Shown here one piece after another: positions 56,720 through 64,000 of a stretch of DNA of 64,000 bases (within the stretch, counting starts at the first letter, position 1; every line of letters starts with the position of its first letter). The notes beneath the pieces are model-generated. The model was not told the origin of the DNA. It saw nothing but the letters and a program-made list of their open reading frames with translations, and did no database searches. The translations under genes and the position numbers were made by a program. This DNA is from Antedon mediterranea (Eukaryota; Echinodermata; Crinoidea; Comatulida; Antedonidae), in assembly GCF_964355755.1 (NCBI RefSeq), contig NC_092676.1:25898288-25962287 (forward strand). The letters run 5' to 3'.

Positions 56720-59281
56720 TTATTTGTTTATTTTAATGTATTCATAATGCTTGTAATGGTCATCACGATTGATTTTACTTTTAGGAATCTTCCTAGCTGA
56801 TTGGCTATTCAATGAACACGACATCAGATCGTTGACACTTATTGATTGACACTCTTCAATCAACTGGCATAGTCTAAGACACGTGAGTAAAGACTTATAT
56901 GGTAATGTTATTATCACATATTCAGACATGAAAATGTTGTCAAAGAAATACATTAATCCAATCTTTCGCTTTAGCCCTGAAAAAGATAAATAAGTAGAAC
57001 CAGTGTCAGTAACTACCACCATTGTAGTGTATTTGTCATTTTAGTGGTAGCAGTAGTGTTGTTGGTGGCATATGTATGTAAGTTGCAGAGGTCTTAGATC
57101 ACCCACTGGCAAACATTACAAAACTTTTGTTTGTTCTGTTATGGAGGTTGCTAGTTTAGACCAGTTACAAACTTCGGAAGAAACAGAAGAAGAAAAAGTC
57201 TATACACTATCGAACTTTTCTTTGCAAACTCCGAGTTGTGTCAAAAAAGGAGTTTTCAAAGTTTGCCAGTTTAGAATAATTGACAAACTTCGACAAATGG
57301 ACTGCAGAAAACAAGTTTGCAGAATTTGAGCTGGCTAGCTAACTTGCTAACTAACTGACTGTTAACTAGTTTACTTATTGGCTGCTTACTACTGGCTAAC
57401 TAACTAGCTGGCTGGCTATAAATAACTTAAATGATCCGATTCTGCTACTGTCAATAGGTATAACTACCTTTATAATTATTTTATCTGTATAACTATATAA
57501 AGTCTGGATAAATGCTGTACTTTTAAAATACATATATTATAGAGGGCGTGATTGAAAATGTTCATCTGGTTTGTAGGTATAAGTATCTTGAAAATATTCT
57601 TTTTTCCAAACCAATAATTAGTAAAAACTAACCTTGACAGTTTCGCTGTCCTGATCGGACAGCTTCTTCAGAAATAATGACGATCTATCATCAAACAGAC
57701 TGACCTCTAGAGGGCCTATTCTGTCAAGGTTAGTTTTTACTAATTATTGGTTTGGAAAAAAGAATATTTTCAAGATATTATAGAGGGCGCTAGATAGAGT
57801 AAATACAAACAGCGTTTGTCAACCGAAATGTTTGGTTTCTAGTGGCAAAGGCTTTAACGTTGCACAGTGGAGCCCTCGGTTCAAGGTCTATCAAGGACAT
57901 GCATTTTTTTTTTAATTCTTAAATTTTGTAATAGTTGAGGGAGATTATTTACATGACAGTGTTAAAAGTACAGCATTTATGCAGACAGCAACGTGGATAA
58001 CTTGCTATCGTTATACAGATACATACCTATTGACAGTAGCAGAATCGGCTGCTTAAATATACCTGAACATTCTATTGGTCCAATTGTGCTAATACCATAT
58101 TCCCAACTGTGGCCCGTGTCACCATGCCGTAACTCCATCACTGGCAGGGTAGATATATCGTCAATATATCCTTCATCTTTTCTCAGAATGTTATCATTTA
58201 TGTTACATTCACACACTTTACTTGGATTGCTGCAGTCACCTTAAATAATAAATCCATGTAGCATAGTGTAATTGTAATACTCTAACATTTTATTAGAATA
58301 CATTATTGAAAAATCCATTTACAACATTAATTTACATTTAATATAACATTTAATTCAACCCAATAAAGTTTATTGTCTACAATCTCAAGCATTATAAAAA
58401 AATGTTTATTGGGGTTTGACACACTTTTTAAAAATTAAATTGTTGATATATAAACTACGTTTGAATTAGATATAGAGATATGTAGTACCTCTGTATCCGC
58501 ATGCGCAACCATAAAAACCGGTTGGCGTTCCCCAGTTATACATAGTGGAACCATTACGTGATACCCAGAAACCATAGGGTATAGCAATTGAACCAGTGCA
58601 GTCATACTGTAGAAGAAAAAAGGGTTTACGAAACGTTTACAAATGGTAAGAAAATAGATCTAGTATTGATATGTAACTCTAGTAATGATTTGCACTTTTT
58701 ATGTCTAATAAAGCATATTGATACCCGGCCCCCATGAATAAAGTAATCTAGGCATGTAATAAATATAAAAAAACAAACAAACATCAAGAACCATAATAAA
58801 AGGCATAATCATCCTACTTTTATATACTGTCGACATGAGGTTGACGACTCCATTAACGCTACAATCTGCGTAATAGACATCTCGTACGTAATGTCATGTA
58901 CGAACGAACCATGAGGTTCATATCCATTGACATCCTCAACAAGATTACATGTCGGTGTTATGATAGTTCTACCTGTATATATGGAAGAAGAATGGTAGGT
59001 CTATTTAGCCCTGATGTACGTATGTAAACTGTGTTGTTACTGTGGGGAATGGGTGAGAGTAAGTTAAGGTTACCTGTCAACTTTCCATCTATAACTTCGC
59101 ATTCTACATAGAACGGTTCAACACCTTTATAAAGTCCATCCGGGTCAACAAGTAATGGATCGTTGTAACTTCCAGATTGTCCAAGCTCTTGGCAATTCTG
59201 TGGAACATATGAGCTGGTGTTTGGCATGAAAGCCAGATAAAGGCATACCAACACTATAGCAGCTACTTGATAATTTGACAT
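56720..59281 (-). CDS. array copy E: secreted CNTNAP-type fibrinogen-like + PAN/apple protein, single first exon
   Basis: Exons 59281-59074, 58972-58818, 58606-58489, 58239-58063 and 56976-56720 join in frame to 304 aa. The start MSNYQVAAIVLVCLYLAF is continuous with exon 1, so the intron that separates exon 0 in A-C is absent. Fibrinogen-like signatures: LLVDPDG, PFYVECEVIDG, HDITYEMSITQIVALMESS, the SCRQYIK cysteine, WVSRNGSTMYNWGTPTG, GCACGYRG, DDISTLPVMELRHGDTG. The PAN/apple-like exon has SEYVIITLPYKSLLTC, CQLIEECQSIS and CSLNSQS. It is the most diverged member (KINK end, LGQSGSYNDP), lacks the minisatellite and has short introns, which suggests it is closest to the ancestral layout. Secreted by inference. 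Confidence 0.8.
57072..57790. other. intron 4 of copy E: unexplained sequence and a long inverted repeat
   Basis: An 85-codon + frame at 57072-57329 shows no domain; most likely chance. Then CTGGCTAACTAAC-type simple repeats (57330-57420) and an inverted repeat with 56-base arms (57585-57640 and 57721-57776). Confidence 0.5.
57632..57671 (-). ncRNA. hammerhead-ribozyme-like motif inside the inverted repeat
   Basis: Minus strand CTGAAGA, A, GCTGTCC/GGACAGC stem, GAAAC, then TGTC. Same layout as the motifs at 41526, 44100 and 52457. Confidence 0.35.
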
Positions 59282-59532
59282 TTTGTCGGACTAAAAAAAC
59301 AAACTGGTATATTAGATCTGAACCAAATCAGGCCATTCCGGTACGCAATTATTGTTACAGATAACCACATACAATTACAGTCATCAAGCAGTCGTCATAA
59401 AACCATACAATAATTATGAATCTTATTTGTTGTTAATGTGTAGAAACAATCAAACAAATCTACATTAGCCTAAATATGCGTTGTTCCATAATTAAAAGCA
59501 AACATTTTGTTAAAAGTAAATATATAATATAT

Positions 59533-59735
59533 TGTTTGAAGGTTTGATGGCGAAAACAAATGTTGGTATAAAGTTTGCGTTACACCACGTATATTAGTTC
59601 TGAAAAGTTCTGTTGAGTTTCTCTCTCTCTCTCAGGTAGGGGAGAGAGAAAGAGTGGGGCGGAGGTGGGAGAGAGAGAGGGATGGGGAGAGAGAGGGGGG
59701 AGAGAGAGTGGACGGGGTGGGAGAGAGAGAAACAC
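59533..59735. repeat. half of the 41430 inverted repeat, then a CT/GA-rich tract
   Basis: 59533-59610 matches the left arm at 41405-41480. It is followed by (CT)n and a purine tract of GGGAGAGAGA type to 59731. The flank 59735-60700 is AT-rich duplicated DNA shared with 41640-43040; no gene seen. Confidence 0.6.
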
Positions 59736-60539
59736 AACAGTAAATATATAATGCTTCAATATAATGCTGCAATTTGTGTGAAAGATAACAATTGTGTAGT
59801 GATATATTTAATTGTTAAAAAGAGAAAGAATAAAATTGTTATTGTTGATAACAACGGAATGTTATCAGTATCCGTGTAAAAATAATTATTGATGTTTGAT
59901 GAATAATATGTGCTTTAGATTTGTTTGGGGTTTTTTGTTACATTTGTTTAATTTTCAAGCCGTTCGGAGTATTTCATTTTAAGAAGTTGTTAAATTTCCA
60001 AAGTTTTAAAAATATCTTTACTCAAAATCAATTTCAATTAACTTAATTTAAAACAAATAATAGATTAAAACAATACATAGAAACGAGAGTTTAATCGGAT
60101 AAAACTATCAAGAAAATCAACTTAAAAAGCAGAAAAGACAAGAAATTCAAAGTATGGACTTATGCTCTCAGAATTTAAACATTTCCAAAAATAAAATATT
60201 AATCTATTTCGATCTGCCTTTTTAAGTTGTAGCTTTTCTTGAATGTAAATAATTCCAAATAATTTAGCAACAATTTCGGATAAAGAGAATCTTTAAAAAA
60301 TTAAAACGCAGTAGTTACCATGGTTACTGTGATTATTGTATTGAACGGCAATAGTTGAATCTGTGACCTATTGTGCATATTCTTAATCAAAGATAAAGAA
60401 TTGATTAAATTGACTTTCATTACAATTGTATTTTCTCATCAAATGGAATAATTTTAATTAAATTGACATGGTTAAATATTTCAATTATTCGTTCGTATAC
60501 AATGTACATACAAAGTATTTGATACATATGAGCCAGAGG

Positions 60540-60575
60540 AAACCCCCCCCCCCCCCCCAAAAAAAAAAAAAAAAC
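60540..60575. repeat. poly-C / poly-A run
   Basis: About 18 C followed by about 18 A; likely length-variable and hard to assemble. Confidence 0.7.
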
Positions 60576-61674
60576 TTAGCTTCACGGGACCAGTCCAAAA
60601 ACGAAAACGAACCAAATACATAAACATAAATATAATAAATCAAGCCGGGTTGTTGCGGCTGGAAAAAGATGTCTCATTTATGTAAAAATGTTGTCGGTAC
60701 GTCAGCAGGTCTTACCCGGACCATTAATTTGTTTGTAATGGCGTATACGCCGTATCGTTCGTATTGTAGGTTAGTTTACAAACCCTTTTGCATATAGTAT
60801 AATTGTAATAATGTTAATAATAATAGGCCTTTACATACTATACCTATGTTTATTTTCTTCTATGTCAATGGTTACGCTAAATCACACTTTTTCCTTCCTT
60901 GAAAATGTTTACTGTTAATCTCTGTCCCCACTATCAAACTAGTTTGACACAAAAAATGTAATGTGCAAACAAAATATTTAAAAGCATACTTACCATACAA
61001 AAATGCGAGCAAAGATAGTTACAATGTCGCAGCGTTACGTCTTCAAAATACAAATTACTGAAACATAAAATGCATTTTGTCAGATTGCTCTGTAACAAGT
61101 CAATCATTGGAATTCCTAATTTTAGAGATCTTATATCGATCAAACTGAAATTACAAACGAATTTCCAAATGTACCTTGAATAGTCTTAATTGCATTTTGA
61201 TTTCTTCCACTGTTATAACATAAGTCACTATATCATGACTATTGTTTAAAAATCTATATTTTACAATCTAAATATAATTAGAAATAGATTGGAAGTAAAT
61301 TTACTTTATTTCGTCTTCGGTAAAAAGGAAAATATATTGAGTGTATTTCATAGCATATAAAAAAATAATGATTATTATTATTATTTGAAAAAAAAATCAA
61401 GAGATGTAAGAATGTCTTATTTTTCTTGTCACTTGCACACTCTTTTATGTCCTTATTGAACACGATCGCCGTTTTTTAAATAATATATTACAAATACTGT
61501 AAGTAAATCCAGAGAATTTAACGGGGAATAGTTTGTTTCCCGGAACGGAAGACGGTATTTTGATAATGTTGGGTAAATTATTATTAGAGAATTCTATAAA
61601 AAGTCTTCCGTCCGTGTTCGTTTAAATGCTATAATATAATAATAGGTATTCACAATAGACTTATTTAACCACGT

Positions 61675-62530
61675 TTAGAAATACAAGTTGTATTATTTTA
61701 GTTTAAAAAAATCTGCCCATGACTATACTAAATAATTAACGCTCTAAAGATTTCCGTATACCTGAATTTGAAATTTAACGTATAGTCGCAAACACTCTCA
61801 CAACGCTGATTGATTTGTAGATGTGCGTGCTTGTTCGTTACCTCGATTGCTTCTCTGTCTTATACCGTGTCGTAAATATATAAATTGACACGAAATTATG
61901 ATTTAGACATATTGTATGATTCCCTTTGATAGTGGCTGTTTTCTCATTATTGATAATTCGAAATATCAATGTATTATTTTTATTAGATTACGTACTACAG
62001 TACAAAGATGATTTTTCAAAATCATTCAACCGCATTTAAACGTGAGACAATTACGTTTTATGAAATGTGACTTCTTATTTTAATGAGCTCATGCGTAAAC
62101 GTTGTTTTCATTGTGCTTCTGTCAAATTGAGAAACAATGATGTTTATCATCATGTTTGATTTCATTTCCTTTATTGCGTCAAGTCTGGTCAAGTCAGGTC
62201 AGGTCAGGTCAAGTCAGGTCAAGTCAGGTCAAGTCAAGTATCATTTATTGTCAGTTGATTTAAGAAAAAAACATAGAAATTCTGTTTGCTCTGTTGGCGG
62301 AGCACAATATCCAACGGACACAACACGAACTTAAAACAAAAACATACAAAAAGTGTCTACGTTTAAGGCTCTAATAGCTCCTGGAAAGAAATTATTTGTA
62401 AATCGTGCCTTTTGGCCTTAATAGTAAACAATGATGAAGTTTACATTATTACTATTCAGAAATAAATAACAAAGAAAATATTCACAGTATAACAAAAACA
62501 ATAAAGTTACCAATTTAGAAAACAAAGAAA
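61675..62530 (-). pseudogene. remnant of a further array unit upstream of copy E
   Basis: 61675-62140 and 62420-62530 match 51235-51800 and 51830-51960, including the decayed mini-exon 0 (CTGCCCATGACT, then AATAATTAACGCTC). No exons 1-5 of their own remain. The rest of 60700-61670 is AT-rich with no gene seen. Confidence 0.5.
62146..62422 (-). mobile_element. retroelement 3' fragment with (CTTGA)n tail
   Basis: Minus strand ends CAATAAATGATACTTGACTT followed by repeated TTGACCTGAC units, typical of a LINE or SINE tail. The paralogous region near 51815 lacks it. Confidence 0.5.
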
Positions 62531-63301
62531 ACAATACCGTTAAGCATTGGGTTTTAAAACGTATATAAAAAAGAAAAAGGACGCGGAAATTATTATTTCA
62601 TTATTATTATTATGAAGAAGTACAGTAGAATTTCAAATTGATTTTCAATTAGGTTTGTTTGTTATATAATTATATAATTTATTGCGTACAGACATTGTTC
62701 ATTATACAATAGGATGTACAATCATCATTGAAAAATTAAACTATAATAGTTCATAGTCCACAATCAGTCTTATTGTGTAGGTCTGTTCAATATTGTGTGT
62801 TTTTATTTCGTAAAATTAGGGCGCGAATTTATCTAAAGATCAAATAGGAGTTTATAGCCTCTATACCCGAACACGAATCAGAATAGAATAATGACTACTG
62901 TCATAACTACGTTTTTAAATCAATTTTTCTCAAGGACGTGAAGTACGTTTCTAAATGTTACGTTACGTCTAAACAGCTTTCGATGCGACGACCTAAGAAT
63001 AGATCGATCGTGAGGCCAAAACAAATATAGCGAAAACATCGGGTTTCCCCCAATTTGTATAAACGGATTCTGGCAAAAACATAAAGACAATTAAGGTAAT
63101 GCAGCAACTATACAACGTCAGGCTATAGGTAGCGTACAGCTGGGCCTACAAAACTAAGCCTAGCAAGGCTAGACCTAAAGACCGTCGAGAAGAAATTCAC
63201 CGCGACCGCCGCGAGCCGTACTTAGGTAGTGCATTGTTTCTCTCTTTTTATCATAATTTACCATAAAACGTACTTTAAGACAACGGTTTAATGTTTTTAA
63301 A

Positions 63302-63302
<1 letters not shown>

Positions 63303-63390
<88 letters not shown>
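63303..63390. repeat. (AT)n microsatellite
   Basis: About 44 AT units; the YIYIYI frames on both strands are repeat products. No gene seen from 62530 to the window end. Confidence 0.95.
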
Positions 63391-63392
<2 letters not shown>

Positions 63393-63917
63393 TTATTTTT
63401 ACAAAATGTCACAAATTCTGTATGGGTCTTTAATATTACTTCAAAAGAAGCACTTATATACAAATGGATTTCCACTGCACTGGGATGATTGTGTACGACT
63501 GTTGTTATGAATATTATATATACATCAATATTTTCGTATTCAAATTATTTATAGAATGTTTCGAATTCGATTTAACTAATGTTTTCTATTCGATTAGCCC
63601 ATTAGCTAATTTATAGTAAATGTATAATATTTTAACATTATGATTCTGTAACGTCTGTTTTTCCAGATAACGTGATTGAGATCGTACTTTCGCACCTCAC
63701 GCATACTCACTACTGCGTCATAAAGGTAAATAATGTATGTTTTTTATTACTTATTGACAGGTTTTAATATCATGAATATAAATTATACATCATGGTTGCT
63801 AAGTAAATATATTGATTGTTTGCTTTTAATGTTTAAATAAAGCTTAGCCATTCTCACCAACGCAAGTAGATATTCGATTTTGTCGATAGGTGGCGGTATA
63901 AATTACGCAATATTTGA

Positions 63918-64000
63918 CTGCATGATGATTGGTCTGTGTACTGCATGACGATTGGTGTGTACTGCATGACGATTGGTGTGTACTGCATAACGATTGGTGT
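63918..64000 (+). repeat. 21-bp tandem repeat running off the window
   Basis: Units GTGTACTGCATGACGATTGG plus T, at least four, the last truncated by the window end. Confidence 0.85.

Noticed and set aside
57072-57329. An 85-codon frame in intron 4 of copy E as a gene
   Set aside because: No homologous motif, opposite strand to the host gene, and repetitive AACTTCG/GTTTGC content; treated as chance.
63175-63488. YIYIYI-type frames on both strands
   Set aside because: Pure (AT)n microsatellite.

Overview
The window is metazoan nuclear DNA: GT-AG introns, extracellular modules cut by phase-1 introns, and dense LINE, SINE, MITE and Penelope-like debris. A SCO-spondin-like gene, a secreted family built on the contactin-associated-protein type of fibrinogen-like module, and the style of the repeats suggest a marine invertebrate deuterostome, probably an echinoderm. 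That placement is inference; no marker in the window settles it.

Left part (1-12902, + strand): the 3' portion of a very large SCO-spondin-like gene. Twenty-five exons (151-12902) join in one open frame of about 1,642 codons plus stop: LDLa, a Thr-rich mucin segment, eleven TSP1 repeats mixed with five TIL and six VWC-like units, and a C-terminal cystine knot. The 5' end lies outside the window. Its introns hold tRNA-type SINEs, two MITE families, LINE tails and local tandem duplications.

Middle and right part (14927-62500, - strand, convergent with the first gene): a tandem array of about five paralogous genes for small secreted proteins of about 300 aa, made of a signal peptide, a CNTNAP-type fibrinogen-like domain and a C-terminal PAN/apple-like domain. 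Copy A (14927-22322), copy B (27587-34054) and copy E (56720-59281) are intact by eye. Copy D (46890-48990) is open but has lost its normal first mini-exon. Copy C (36517-39329) has only exons 0-3: a tandem duplication of about 4.7 kb placed a second promoter plus exons 0-3 upstream of B, whose exons 4-5 are the only downstream ones. Decayed fragments lie at 44270-46525 and near 61680-62530.

Mobile DNA shapes the array. Comparing paralogues gives empty sites, so several insertions can be bounded: TIR elements in A (15715-17202, 19149-20775) and B (28468-30926), a Myb/SANT-like element in C (34873-35697), a Tx1/L1-like LINE with a 15-bp target duplication inside an exon-5 remnant (44649-46460), nested LINEs between A and B (24750-26424), and a Penelope-like element with a head-to-head partial copy between D and E (52545-55620). 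Two minisatellites travel with the genes: a 26-bp repeat in intron 1 (A-D) and an 83-bp repeat upstream of exon 0 (A about 4, B about 6, C about 20 units). Four loci carry hammerhead-ribozyme-like motifs.

No rRNA, complete tRNA gene or CRISPR was seen. Most remaining long open frames are products of the minisatellites, AT repeats or transposons.
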